From Omphalotus guepiniiformis (lineage: Eukaryota > Basidiomycota > Agaricomycetes > Agaricales > Omphalotaceae), in contig JAQOOI010000022.1 in assembly GCA_028554645.1 (NCBI GenBank), positions 2,976,001 through 3,040,000 on the forward strand: DNA of 64,000 nucleotides, given 5' to 3'. The notes beneath the pieces are model-generated. The model was not told the origin of the DNA, ran no database searches, and worked only from the letters and a program-made list of their open reading frames with translations. Positions 46,107-58,284 of this stretch are shown piece by piece. Every line of letters begins with the position of its first letter. The first letter of the stretch is position 1. Both the position numbers and the translations under genes were made by a program.

Positions 46107-47681
46107 ATGCCTCCCAAACCTCTGTCTGCTTCCAAGCCTTCCGGTATCTCAAAGGATTCTACTGATGCTCAGACAGTAAGAGTAGACAAGGATGCAATGG
46201 CCATGCCACCTCCACCAGTTCCGGCGCCTCAGTTGGGCATCCTTGAACCAGAAATGAATGCTCTATCGGCTTGTCTAAAGGTTCGTCTGATCTATCCAAA
46301 TCTTTTAAATTATGTTCATTTATCGTCTCACAGAATGCTACAGTGAAAACCGGTCAGATTTTGCAGTTCTACGCGGACACTCATCGACTGTGAGGTTATG
46401 AGCAAGTTATTCTTCATCGAGAAGCCTCACGTTCAGTTGGATGCGTTTAGCCACATAGAGAAGCATGCCTCGGCTCCTCCTCGGTCCCTTCAGGCTGCCT
46501 TGGGTCGTGAACTTGAGAAATATGACCAGTTATGCGATTCTATCGAAGCTCATCTTGTGTGTTCCTAATTCTCATGTTCTGAACGGGAACTAATTGAGTG
46601 ATAGCTTCGTGCCATTTCTGTACTCCAACGAGATCTGCAACGAGAGAAACAGCGAATACAGAATGCTGAGAGAGAGGCGGCTGTGGCAGCAGCAGCCGCG
46701 GCCGCTGCAGCTGCAGAAGCTGAACCTATATCCTCATCTCCGGCATCCAGTCTTAAATCGCTTCCTGCAGGATCTATGGACTCTATCGGAGTCAACGCGG
46801 CTCCCAGCAGCGATGCAGGACCCAGTCAATCGCCTGTACAAGGTGCTCCACTTTCTGGAAGACGACCCTCCGCTATATCGATATCTTCACTCAATCGACC
46901 AAGTTTTCCTCTCAAACTGGATTTGTCAGCATCATCTCTCCGTCTCTCTGCAGAGGAAGCGTTTCTCTCTAGCGGGTTGCATTCTCCTGTTACGTTGGCT
47001 CCCAAATCCGCACGACCGACAGATTATGATATCATGGCTGCTTTTGCTTCTTCCGCATCGGATTCAGCCCCCCGAGTGGACATTGATCTGACTCTGTCCG
47101 AGGGAAACCCAACAGAAAGTATGAACATTGACCTCGATTCGTCCCTAGGCAATTCAGCCGACAAACCCATTGAACTGGACATGGAAGGCATGGACATTGA
47201 CAGAGCTATGAGCGACTTATTTGGGGACTCCACCGAAACTGCATCCAATGATGCGAATGCGGTGGTCGATGATCTATTCTCGCCTGTAGTTGACAACTCA
47301 GGCAATCCTGCGGCTCACGATATATTTGCTTCTCTTGGAGCAGGACCTGATGATATCAGCACCTCTCGTCCAGTGAACTTGACGGTGCCTTCGGGAGAGC
47401 ATGAAAACGCTCCTTCTCCGGGTTCACTACTGGCCAGCTTCGCCTCTCAACCGCCACTTAACGCTGAAGAAGGGTCGTCCTCTGAGAATGCCCCGACTTT
47501 GACGGCGGGCGAACCATCGTTTGATCTTGGAGGTCTGGATCTGGAATTTTTCACCGCCGACAACACTTCGGATATGAATTTAGACGACTCATTATGGACC
47601 ATGGACGGTCCTCAAGCCGATGGAAGTGGCAGCGGCGGGGATGGTGCTGGGATGGTGTCAGGAGACAAGCCCAAACCATGA
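46107..47681 (+). CDS. Uncharacterised coiled-coil protein with long acidic low-complexity tail
   Basis: Not recognised with confidence. The first ~110 residues are ordered: LEPEMNALSACLKNATVKTG, ILQFYADTHRL, then after an intron HIEKHASAPPRSLQAAL, GRELEKYDQLCDSIEAHL and LRAISVLQRDLQREKQR, a helical coiled coil. An Ala run and about 290 residues rich in Ser, Asp and Pro follow, with short acidic/hydrophobic motifs (DYDIMAAF, VDIDLTLSE, DLFGDSTE, LDLEFFTAD) that look like activation-domain patches. A Mediator-type subunit or transcription cofactor would fit this layout, but that is only a guess. Three introns, all in frame. Confidence 0.7.
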
Positions 47682-48824
47682 GTAGTTTTACGTGAGACGA
47701 GTTGCATTGAAATCATGGCATAATTCAAGGTGACTTAACTCTTACCACATATTTTTTGGACTAGTTCTTTGATTCCCATTGCATTATCGACGTTTTGTAT
47801 TCAGGAAGTAATCAGGAACAAGAATCAAAGGCGTGCCGCTATCTTCGTTGAAGTGAATGTTCTGTCACATGCACATCTAGTTGCATAGTGATAGAACTTA
47901 GAAGGCGTAAGATTGGAGGATGGGTGCCGTATAGCCTGACTCCGAGAACCGGAAATTCAAGGGGTTAGGCCAGCTCCAATCGTTTCACACACCATGTCTG
48001 CCTTAAAGCCTCAGCATCAAGAGGGAAGTTCGCTCCCGAGATCAAACAGTGCGTGAATATAGCGATTCGTCTCACTGCGTCGAAAAGGCCACGCAAAGAA
48101 AGAATTAGGAGGATGTTCCATTGTTGAGGCAACCCAGGATAAGGTGTCCTGTTGCAAGGTGTCCTAGCCTACCTTCAGTCAAAACATGAATATACGCACT
48201 CGTCGGAGGGCGCCGCCAATGCATGATACTTTAGACCTCCTTTCGGCGCTCTCATCCTCTCCTCAGGCTCATATACTGCTTCTACACACTATCCCTGGAA
48301 GAGACTAGTCCGTTACCCAATTTGCTGATCACGAGTGTCGGGAAGATGTTGAGAACGGCGAGGTAACTGCCTGGCGGGTGCTTATAGCTAGGCAAGTTCG
48401 ACGCTATCCAATTTTTAGATTTATGGGCACTACATACTGTGTATATACCCGCGCGCGCCTTGATGCCACAGGCATCGAATTCGCTGCCTCAACGACTCGA
48501 GCATAGGACGAGTTGCATAAACACCTCTGAATGGATGAATATATATTTGAATAACCTGTTCGTAATAGATCAGTATAATAGATGCATCGTACCCTGATGA
48601 CCTGGGATACTTATTAGAAGAATAACTTCTATCTCAGATTTCCCACACTCACATCTGCTTGGGATTGTATATTTAGTCCTTCCGACTTCGTACTGCCCTC
48701 AAGGCGGTTTCACTTTATCCATCATCTCCAGGTATCACAGTACCTCGGTTATTCCTACGTGGGCTACCGTTCGTTCATTCTGTGAATCTGAGGCTGCAGA
48801 ACTGCGCTATCAAAGCCATTCTAG
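47682..48824. promoter_or_regulatory. 1.1-kb upstream region of copper-fist gene
   Basis: No gene recognised. It contains a 10-bp direct repeat, AAGGTGTCCT, at 48141-48150 and 48156-48165, and a 6-bp hairpin, GATGCC/GGCATC, at 48462-48476 beside a GCGCGCGC run. These may be promoter or leader elements of the copper-fist gene; function inferred. Confidence 0.4.
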
Positions 48825-50270
48825 ATGGTAACCGCTTCATTCTAGTATCTCGCCTTTGCTGAACCTCCTACTCGCTCTGACTTTCACTTGTAATTCCAGG
48901 TGTACGTGAACAGCAAGAAATTTGCCTGGTGAGCACCATTCTCGCCTCGCAGTGTTTTTCTCAAGTACTGATGCCGTGTGTATCATAGCGAATCCTGCAT
49001 AAAGGGGCATCGTTCTTCGACTTGTCACCATACTGATCGCCCCCTTTTCGAGGTCAAGAAGAAAGGTCGTCCTGTTTCGCAATGCGAGAAATGTCGTGAA
49101 CTACGACAGTCCAAACGAGTTCATTCCAAATGTAACTGCAATCCGGGTGAAGGTTCCTCCACCTTGAAGAAAGCCGACCCAGCTTCACGCACAAAATGTT
49201 TGTTTTGTTGTGTATGTGTGGATGTCCTTACACTGATACATTCTTCAGCCAAGCGTTATGTTCCTATCGTTCCCGCGCTTCCTAATGGCATCAAAGACGT
49301 TTTCCAGGCTTCACAATCTGAATCAACCATTCCCTCTAGTACTCGACAACGAGGTATTTCTTCCTAATTCCTTCTTCGTATCACTTGATCTCATTTTATT
49401 TCATTAGTTGATTCTCTTCTGAATCCATGCACATGCAGAAGTCTTCGGGGTTGTAGATGTCAGGAATCGTCCCTCGAACTTCCGGCTAACGGTGGCTTGG
49501 CGAGTCTCGCCCGTGCTGCGGAATTATGCTACAGTTTGGAACCCTCTGTTGAATCAAGTACGCCTCCATCGAATGTCGCTACATCGTCTTCCTGCTGCGA
49601 CCGTCGCAAGCGCTCTAAGCACACTCACAACGATGTACCGGGTCCAGAACTGCCTCCTGTCTTGTTTCACGACTCTGCCGCTTTCCCTGTCCTGGACAGC
49701 GTTCCTACGTTTGCCACTATGCCTTCTATGAGCGAAATTAGTTCTCTTGCAGGTTCAGGATGTACTTGTGGTGTTTCATGTAATTGCCCAGGCTGCGTTG
49801 AACATCGTGGTCCCGAGCATGCTGAAATGGATCGCCCAAGTTGTGCGCATGGGTGTGGAACCTGCGTCGATAACACTCATGGCGTTGCTCTCCCTGGTTA
49901 TGAATCAACATCTGCTTCAACCATGATCGACCGCTTCCTGGCTCGTGCAGCATCCCTTCCTGCTCCTCCTCCAAATCGTAAGATGGGCACTGGTGCTCAG
50001 CTTGACCCTATGAATGTCATAGTATATCCTTCAGCCGCGATGGAAACAACAGCGCAAGGCATACCGTTTGGGTTGATTAACATTCCCAAATTGGAATGTT
50101 GTGGTGGTCGGTGTGGATGTCCTGGTGGTCGCTGCGGCTGTGGAAAGTCTTGCGATGGATGCTGTGCGGAGCATGCACACGGCAAAGGACCAGAAGAGCC
50201 GAAAGAAGTTCGTAGTTTGCAGGTACCTCATGATCCTCCTGTAATTAGGAGTTGCTGCAGCGGTTCGTGA
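48825..50270 (+). CDS. Copper-fist transcription factor (Cuf1/Mac1/Ace1-like)
   Basis: Copper-sensing DNA-binding regulator. The first coding exon is only ATG (48825-48827), followed directly by a GTAACC donor. Exon 2 gives VYVNSKKFAC, and after another intron ESCIKGHRSSTCHHTDRPLF, EVKKKGRPVSQCEKC and KRVHSKCNC. This is a complete copper fist with its zinc ligands and the KKGRP minor-groove motif. Downstream Cys-rich blocks suit copper sensing: CTCRSLRGCRCQES, GCTCGVSCNCPGC, CAHGCGTC and a C-terminal CCGGRCGCPGGRCGCGKSC. About five exons, all in frame. Whether it acts in copper acquisition or copper detoxification cannot be told from sequence; the many Cys clusters allow either. Confidence 0.92.
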
Positions 50271-50516
50271 ACCTTGCGTCTGGGAATATGTAACAATGAT
50301 CTCTACCTCGTTATGGGTTTTGGTGTTTATTGTATGTATCAACTTCTCACATGTATGATCTTCGTATTTGAATACAAAAGATGTCCCATACAATCCATAA
50401 CCCTGCATTAATCAATTCCAAAAAGAGACATAAACTTGTGGCTATCTAGCTAACTTTCCTCCTGATGAATGAATATTTGATAAGAAAAAAACAGGTATAC
50501 CATTGTTCACACCCTG

Positions 50517-51508
50517 CTAGTCTTTAAGCACCCGAAAGCGAAAAAAGTGATAATGAAAGAGGACGTACGTGTCATCTAGAAGGCGAGATCGATACCAGTG
50601 TTCTTCAAAAGTTGGGTACACTAAAAATAGCATAACACTCACCGTCGTAGTGGAAATGGGTCTTTTGCACAACTTTCAGAGGCGAGTGTATATGGAGATA
50701 TTTGAACAACATACCTTCTTGGGATTGTCCGGGGCATGTCGAACGTATCGATCATTGTCAATGGGCCTGTATCATGACGTGGTAACTTGAATGTTCAAGG
50801 AGTCAATTCAAGAAATCATACCGATGTTTCTCCTATGGCATGATTAGCGAGCGTTCAGAAGAAGAGGAAGGAGATATGCGCACTTTACAGGAAGCGAGCA
50901 TGCTTTGCAGTGTAACACATACTGCGACGACGCTCAGAACGGGGGACCATTCATTCCCCAGGATGGAAGCACAAATCTAGAGCGCGAGCAAAGGAAAGTC
51001 TTAGATGTTTTCGTGTTGTATTCTTGGGAATGAAGGAAATCATACGTGTCCGTTTGAGTAGACATGCTGTTGGCATCGATACCAATCAGTCAGTATCTAT
51101 CATATGCAGAACAAAGGGTAAGGGGGGTCACATACTGGATGGATGGGTGCCTCTTTTCCATCGGTGACCACAAACTGCACGGCAGGTGATGATATCGGAT
51201 AATGTGAATCAAACTGGAACTGCAAGGTGAACTTCTCATTCTGTAAATTTGTAGACTGTTTCAATCGCAGTCCTCGGCGCTAAATGGACGCAATAGCGTG
51301 CCTGGTACAGGGATTCACCCATGACCTCGATGGTGAACCACCAGATCTGAAAGTCGTCAGCCTTGACTAGAGTAATACCTGGGGTTATGACAGAGTGTTC
51401 ATTTGCTAGAAATGGGTAGAATCATAAGGGCGACATACCGACAGGGCATCCGTCGTTTTGTATTTCAGATAGCTCCTTCGCTAGTCTCTTTGTTGATATC
51501 GAAGACAT
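50517..51508 (-). CDS. UBE2W-like ubiquitin-conjugating enzyme
   Basis: E2 enzyme most similar to the UBE2W/Ubc16 group, which in animals ubiquitinates protein N-termini. Starts MSSISTKRLAKELSEIQNDG, then ITLVKADDFQIWWFTIEVMG, NEKFTLQFQFDSHYP, FVVTDGKEAPIHPHVYSNGHI, and the active-site segment ICASILGNEWSPVLSV with the catalytic Cys. It ends KEKHRPIDNDRYVRHAPDNPKKTHFHYDD plus a short hydrophobic/basic extension to a stop at 50517. Seven or so introns. One is GC-AG (51241-51301). One exon is only 11 nt (50822-50832, encoding EKH plus two bases of the next codon). The HPHVYSNGHIC signature (with HPH instead of the usual HPN) is that of UBE2W. Confidence 0.87.
50822..50832 (-). other. 11-nt coding microexon of the UBE2W-like gene
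   Basis: The bases GAGAAACATCG on the minus strand are flanked by TAG and GTATGA. Together with the neighbouring exons they restore the family sequence CKEKHRPIDN. Without this exon the frame is lost. Confidence 0.75.
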
Positions 51509-51927
51509 GATAGATACCTAGTGAGTTCGAAGAGATAAATGTGAAAAGTTGCCAGCGATAACAAAGGATAGCGAGAGAGAGTAGTGAGTGGCGCCTGCTT
51601 AAAGACCCCTGCAAAGAGCTTCTCGCCCCCGCGGTTTGCGGCTAATGAGATAGACAAACATGAGCAAATATAAGCAATGGTATAAGAGGACCCAGACTTT
51701 CAACTTTTTTCTTCAATGTCATAATTTTTGCCTCTCCGCTTTAGAGTCACTTGTCTTCCCATTTTCAACAAGAGGGATTTGCAGGCGCTCGCGGTGAGGC
51801 AGAGTAAATTCTTCTCTCATCACACTTGGAGGTGTCGCTTTCCAAAAACACTTTCGTCGTGGTCTGGCTAGATACAGCTTTGAGCAACTTTAATTTACTA
51901 TCTCTACAACACAATACAGCTTTCTAT
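51509..51927. other. Intergenic, UBE2W-like / HEM3
   Basis: 419 bp between the E2 start and the HEM3 stop, both on the minus strand. Holds the E2 promoter and HEM3 3' end; nothing else seen. Confidence 0.4.
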
Positions 51928-53109
51928 CTATCCAGATATCTTTTCGTTCTTTTCTTGTGCCTCTGCAATCTTCTTTTCACGGTCTGCGTTGATTGAGTCC
52001 AAAATCTCGCGAGCACCAGTCTCAATGAGAACTTTCGCCAATCGTGCGCCGACGTTTTCAGCCTCTTCCTCGCTTTTCACCACCTCTTTTATCGTATGCT
52101 CCACATGTTTGCTCCCATCTAGAGCGGTCACACAACCAGTGATATTCAAGATATCACCTTCACTGCTACGTTCCAGTGAAGACCCCACGCCTACGGGTAC
52201 ACTGCATCCTCCTTCCAACACCCTCAAACAGGCTCGTTCAGCTAGGCATCTCCATGCTGTATCACGATGAGATATCTTCTTGCACAGTTCTAGAGCTTCT
52301 GTATCATTACTTCGGATTTCGATAGCCAGTGCACCTTGAGAGACAGCATGATAAAGCACTGGGGGTCCCAGATCGGACGTGATGCGATCACCCATGTCGA
52401 TACGGACCATTCCAGCTTTGGCAAGAATAATAGCTGCGTAGGGACTATCGGGGGCATCGAGTTTGGCCATACGTGTGTTGCTGAAATAAAAGGTGGACTT
52501 AGTGGCATGAAATATGTTCTAATGTAACGAGAACGTACAGATTTCCTCGCTGATCACGAAGAAATGATAATTGTCAATTGCTAATGCAAGTATACTGAGT
52601 AGTCTACGCACCACATCCTTGAATACGAGGCCAGGGTATTTCCGCTTTAGTTGAGCAACCCTCCGAACACTGCTAGTTCCAACTACGCTTCCCTCTGGTA
52701 GGTCTTCCAGCGTCTTCCAGACGTCCAATTTGTCCTTCCTGATAACGAGGCTGTCTACAGGATCTTCTCTCTCCAGGATCCCAGCGATTATACAACCTTC
52801 AGGAAGAACAGTCGGAACGTCCTTAAGGGAATGAACGACCATGTCGACATCGTTCTCGAGCAAAGCAACCTCGAGTTCCTTCGTCCAAAGTGCTTTTCCT
52901 CCGAGTAGATACAAAGCCTGAGACTGATTTTTGTCACCCCCAGTGCTCATAAATGATGTAGTGAATTTTGGAACAGAGTCGGAGGACGATGCACCGTGAT
53001 ACAGAGCTTGCAAGCTAGCTACGGCCAAATTAGTCTGGACTTGAGCAAGCTGCGAACCCCGAGAGGCTAAAACGAATGTACGAGGCGATGTTGAAAGTTT
53101 GTCGGACAT
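51928..53109 (-). CDS. HEM3: Hydroxymethylbilane synthase (porphobilinogen deaminase)
   Basis: Joins four porphobilinogen molecules to hydroxymethylbilane in heme biosynthesis. Starts MSDKLSTSPRTFVLASRGSQ. Hallmarks follow in order: [76 protein letters not shown], and LEGGCSVPVGV with the cysteine that holds the dipyrromethane cofactor. Two introns flank a nine-base-plus exon carrying RGN, near 52540. The C-terminus is helical and charged (INADREKKIAEAQEKNEK). Complete and intact. Confidence 0.95.
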
Positions 53110-53341
53110 GGTAGATGTCGGTGGACGAGAGTCAGGGAACAGAGTAAAGACTGAGATGAATACTCATTTTGAGCGCTGCCAGAATAATCGATAAAAAGTT
53201 TCGTACACACGTGTCGTGTACTTTACTCGCGGTTAAATACAAATGTTACATGACATGTATTATATCGTGAGCGTATCTTCACCGGTAAGAATGTACATGC
53301 AACTAATCCGTCTAATCCGGTGTGTAGGTATGGCTCCAAAC

Positions 53342-54416
53342 TCACACCGACATGTACTGGGCCATTCTGTTACAGTGAAGAAGGTTAGAAACCTGTGGGA
53401 GACGCAGAACCGGCAACACGTACGGGGACTTTTGTTTCGTGTCTTTGTTTAACCTTTTCTCTAGTTTCTTGAATTCGTCGAGGGCAATCTCTTCTTCTTG
53501 ATCCAGTACCTATTACAGGAGTTAACACGGCCGTTAGAATAAGACAGAGGTATAGGAAATCACCTGTTCAACACCTTTTACTTCCGGAATGTAATGCATC
53601 AGCATCCTCTCGATCCCACTCTTCAAAGTCACCGTGCTAGAGTCGCATCCTCTGCAACTTCCCTTTAACTTTATCTTGACCAAACCAGATCCTTCCTCTT
53701 CAAAACCACGATATTCAATATCTCCTCCATCCTCCATTATCGCCGGCCGCACCCTAGTCTCCAACAGTTCTTTAATCATCGCAACCGTCTCCGAATCCGT
53801 GTCCAGAATCTTCGTGTCCTGTGGTCCAGCATTTTCTCGCTCTTCTTGAGATCTGAATAAAGCCTGCCCGGAGGAGAAGAACTCCATGAGGATGGAATAA
53901 ACTTCGGGTTTGACGACAGCCCAAGGGTTTTCAGAGTCTTTCGACACGGTAACAAAGTCGGGGCCATAGAAGACGGTTTTGACACCTTCGATACCCATTA
54001 AACGAATAGCTAGTGGGGATGCAAGTGCGGAGCGAGTATCTAGAAATTCAGCTGTGCCCTCGCCCATGACTGATACACCAGGAATGAACTTGAGAGAATC
54101 ATCGTTTGGTGTAGTCTCCGTTTGAATGAACATGGAGCGTGCTATAAGTCAAGTTAGAAAATAAGAGGGTAGCAATGGTTGTATGCGCACTTAGAGGTGG
54201 ATTTGGCCTACTGGGCGCACGAGACGAGAGCCCGGGTGAAGTGGCCGACGAAGAGGCAGTCGCAAGAGAGCGTTGATGGTACGCTGGTCTAGAAGAGGTT
54301 GAGGAGATCATGCGAGATTGAGACAGACATGACTTTTCGCTGCTCAACGATGTCTGTCTCTTTGAAGCAGCCCTTAACGAAGAAGTAAACAGATTTCTCG
54401 ACATAGACAATGACAT
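53342..54416 (-). CDS. NFU1: NFU1-like mitochondrial iron-sulfur scaffold
   Basis: Mitochondrial carrier of [4Fe-4S] clusters to enzymes such as lipoyl synthase. The first exon (MSLSMSRNLFTSSLRAASKR) is a basic, Ser-rich mitochondrial presequence. After an intron come the N-domain (MFIQTETTPNDDSLKFIPG, FYGPDFVTVSK, WAVVKPEVYSILMEFF) and the Nfu domain (VRPAIMEDGGDIEYRGF) with the cluster motif GSCRGCDSSTVTLKSGIERML. A final exon adds a Glu/Lys-rich end. The stop at 53342 assumes read-through of a possible last intron donor; the exact C-terminus is uncertain. Divergent from ALG1 across 109 bp. Confidence 0.92.
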
Positions 54417-54525
54417 GGTGGATTGAGGTAGAACGAGTAAAAGCTCGGAGCCATATGAATAATGTGGATTACCGAGAATGCCACGGCAAAAATAGACCGG
54501 CACTTCCGGCAGTTTCTGTCAAATT
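54417..54525. promoter_or_regulatory. Compact bidirectional promoter, NFU1 / ALG1
   Basis: Only 109 bp separate two divergent start codons. No TATA box is visible. Confidence 0.45.
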
Positions 54526-56580
54526 ATGACCACAACCACCAACGCCAGCTTCAACGACCTCAATGTCACTAACATACTTATTGGTCTCTGTCTCGTGTGG
54601 GTCTCATGGAAAGGATTCATCTTCTTCAAACTCTTTGAACCTCGAAATGAGCATTCTCTTCGCTCAGTAGTTATTCTGGTTCTAGGCGACATTGGTCGAA
54701 GCCCGAGGATGATGTATCACGCTGAAAGTTTCGCAGAGAACGATTTCTTGACTTATGTGGTTGGTTACGGAGGTGAGCAGTATTGTAATTGCTAATTCTT
54801 GACTGATTAAGTTGTTTGTCGCGTAGGTTCAAAACCTATTCCTGCACTGGAACGGCTTCCCAAGGTCGAGCTATGTTACCTACCTGAACCTCCGTCGTTC
54901 CTCAAATCTGTACCGTTTGTAATCGCTGCGCCATTCAAAATACTGCATCAAATTACATCTATTCTTCGAGAACTATTGATACAAATAGCTGAGCCGCCAG
55001 AGTACCTTCTCGTACAGGTTCGTTGCTTGTGTTCATTCTTTTGCACGCTTCACCTTTTGATGAGACACTAATAGAACCCACCCAGTATCCCAACTCTCGC
55101 GCTTGTGTGGCTTGTGGGGCGTATACGAGGATGCAAGGTTATTATTGACTGGCACAATCTGGGATATAGTATACTTGCTTTAAAGTTGGGCGAATCTCAT
55201 CCATATGTCAGGATAGCCAGATGGTAAGTGGTATTGGTTGCTTCCATCCTCCAAGTATCTGAACCGCTGCTTCAGGTTCGAAGCGAGTTTTGGACGATCT
55301 GCATATGCACATTTGTTCGTGACTGAGGCCATGCGGGATTTCCTTGTCAGCGAATGGAATCTCATGTGAGTCCTGAAGTACAAATGCAGCAATATTCTTT
55401 CCTCTAATCTATCCCTATAGTGGCGAGAAGGCTGTCCTTCACGACCGTCCGCCTCGTCATTTTCATCGGTCCTCCCCCCAGGAAATACATGACGTATGTG
55501 CAACCATCATATGTCTCTTCACAGAAGCTTACCCTCTTATCAAATTAGCTATTCATTAGGCTAAAAGCTCCGCTGTCCCAGCAAAAAGCGTTGAGCGAGT
55601 TTTTGCCCAAGTCGGAGACACCATATTCGACTTCGCTCACTGATACCACAGAGCATTTATCCCCTCGTCCCGAGGCGCACGATCCTATTGTGTCTATCGG
55701 CGCTGAACCTATATCTACGACTGCTCCGACCTATACCCGTGTTCACCCACCTTATTTACGCCCGGACCGACCAGCATTGGTGGTGTCTAGTACGTCCTGG
55801 ACACCTGATGAAGATTTTGGCATCCTTTTGGAGGCGTTGAAACAATATGAGCTACGAGCATCGGAAATTAATAAACTGGATGGAGCAGAGAAGTTACCCA
55901 AGTTGTTGATGGCGGTGACTGGCAAGGGACCCCAGCGAGAAAAGTATATGAAGGAGCTTAATAAGCTGCAGAAAGAGTGGCACTGGGTGAGATGTGTGAG
56001 CTTATGGCTGGAGCCAGAAGATTATCCCGTTTTCCTAGGTGTGCTTTACTCAGATTACTGTCCATTTCCATTGCCTAACTTTCCACTCGTGAAGGATCGG
56101 CGAATTTGGGCGTATGTTTGCATTCAAGCTCTTCAGCACTAGATTTGCCGATGAAAGTCGTGGATATGTTTGGATGCGGGCTGCCTGTTTGCGCATTGGA
56201 TTTCAAGTGGTATGTATCTCAGTATTAATGTACTTGCCTTTCTGTGTGCTGATCTCTGCGGGTAGTTTGAATGAGTTGGTCAAGCATGGTAAAAACGGAT
56301 TGGTGTTTAAGGATTCTGCCGAGTTGGCTGAACAGCTCGAGGTGCGCTCTTTCACATACACAGTACAACACTTGACTAAATTGCAATGCAACGTCAGTCT
56401 CTTTTGACTTCGTTTCCGACTGCACCTCGACTCGCCTCCTTACAGTCGTCTCTGGACAGATCGACCGAGGGTAAGCGTAGTCTTCCACAGGAGAATGGGA
56501 CAGAGTGGGAGTGGTGCACTTGGGACGAGAACTGGAATCGTAATGTGAGGCCATTGCTTATGCGTCCAGTTAGGATTTGA
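54526..56580 (+). CDS. ALG1: Chitobiosyldiphosphodolichol beta-mannosyltransferase
   Basis: Adds the first mannose to the dolichol-linked oligosaccharide on the cytosolic face of the ER. The N-terminal transmembrane anchor ([18 protein letters not shown]) is followed by [47 protein letters not shown] and [11 protein letters not shown]. The GT-B C-domain has [22 protein letters not shown], then [37 protein letters not shown] and [14 protein letters not shown]. About seven introns splice in frame; ends MRPVRI. An insertion of about 60 residues (near 55600-55780, Ser/Thr/Pro-rich) lies between the two lobes. Intact. Confidence 0.94.
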
Positions 56581-56699
56581 GATCTTGGGGGTGAACGACC
56601 GTATCAATGTATAATGTACGAATATGTGATATCCCAACTTTACACCAGCAAACAAACAATAGATGAAAGTACAATATATAAGTACACTAGTACACAAGA

Positions 56700-57793
56700 T
56701 CATGCGGACGCTGTGGCTGCAAAGGTCAAGGTTTCAATTCTGCCTTTACCCTTGCATTCCTTCTGTAGTAACTCGTTGATGGTACGAAATTGGCCGGGAT
56801 CGATTAGCATGATCTGGAAAGAGCAAGACGTCAGTTCTAAGCGTAGAGACGTTGAAGAGATTTACTTACAACTTCCCAATCGTCCTGGCCCATCTCGTCA
56901 CTTTCGACAGTTTCTGCACCTTCCCGGATTTTCTCTCGCAGACGCTTGCCATCAGCATTGGGCATCGTAACTCGAACGCGCATTCGGGCACGTTGTATAG
57001 GAAGAGTAGAGCCTGTTTGGAGGACTCTAATGCACTCGGAAACCTACACAAAACAATCATTTGTGAGTAGCTAGGTGACGACATGAGGTCTCGAGACAAA
57101 CTTGGCTCTTTGCATTCTTCCCTTGCTTTAAACTGAATCCGGCTTCAGTCATCGCTTTCTCGATCATACCGACTGGGTACGGGCGCTGGGTGGATGGATC
57201 TACGCATTTCTCTGTGACAAGGGTGGCAATCTCCTTCCGGAGGGATGTTAGATCATGATCTCGTTCTTTCTCTCCGACTTGAACTTCGCCTTTCTTCAGA
57301 ATCTGGTCATTGAGAATTGATTAGGATGGATGAAATATGGAATGGGTAAAAGTGACGTACTTCCTCAACGATATTTGAGATCTCTACTGTTCCAAAAGCT
57401 TTCTTTAGATCTCCATGTTTGGCTACCTCTCCTTTTGAGACATTCACGAATACGTTGCTGATCTGTAGTACGTCGTCCAGATTGGTTTCACTGTGAAGTT
57501 TGGACTTTTAGATCTGCGAGTAGTGAGTAACTAATCAGATGCGTACACTCCATTCCTCCATTCTTGAACCTTGTTCTTGTAGCATGCGATCTAATGGGAT
57601 AGAGCAACTCAGTGCTAATTGCAGAATGACAGAACTATCGTGTGGGTGGTACCTCGAATCGTTTTCCGCCTTTCTTGAGTCGTACAATGGATACATTTGT
57701 TAGCCTAGAGGACTTGTAAGGTCAGTTCGAAGACTAGAACAAGCTAAGGAGAATTTACTTTATTTGATTTGAGGGCTGCTGAATTAGAGGCAT
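56700..57793 (-). CDS. SDO1: Ribosome maturation protein SBDS/Sdo1
   Basis: Works with the GTPase Efl1 to release Tif6/eIF6 from pre-60S ribosomes. Exons on the minus strand give MPLIQQPSNQIKLTNVSIVRLKK, IACYKNKVQEWR, ETNLDDVLQISNVFVNVSKGE, KKAFGT, ILKKGEVQVGEKERD, LVTEKCVDPSTQRPYPVGMIEKAMTEAGFS, then PIQRARMRVRVTMPN and a final exon ending TAATASA. Six or more short introns, all in frame. Length about 260 residues, as in the family. Start 57793 is the conserved family Met. Confidence 0.93.
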
Positions 57794-58284
57794 TTTGTTG
57801 ATGAGTGAGTGGTGAGTGAATGAGTGAGGAAGTTATCTGTAATCTGGGATATGTAGTAGATCGGTAAGATATGAATCAGTCTTCGGAGGTTCGGTCACGA
57901 GAAACTCAATGTCGGGCCCGAGGAACTCTTTTTCTTGAAGCTCGTAAATTATTTGCATAGCTTCCTAGCCATGAATATTACACAATTGAAGGACATTTCC
58001 ATCTTACCGTTCGACAAGTTGCATTGGTAGTAGTAGACTTGCAGTCAGATATGATATGAAACTTGAGCAATCTGCATGCCTCAGAGAGCATATATTCAGT
58101 TTACAATACAATCGCAGCAATTTCTCGAAAGCTGGATAGATGAAAAGCATCCATCCCGTGAGAAGGTGAAGGCTCTAATTATAATACCGAAGCTGTGCCT
58201 GCCTTGTACATTTGCCAAGTTGCTTATACTCTCTTTCTCTCTCTTCAACATTCCTTCCCTGCTTCATTCAATAAGTCTGAGAAT
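57794..58284. promoter_or_regulatory. Divergent promoter, SBDS / Rvs167-like
   Basis: 491 bp between start codons. The right end is rich in CT runs, typical of a fungal leader. No repeat or TATA box is clear. Confidence 0.4.
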
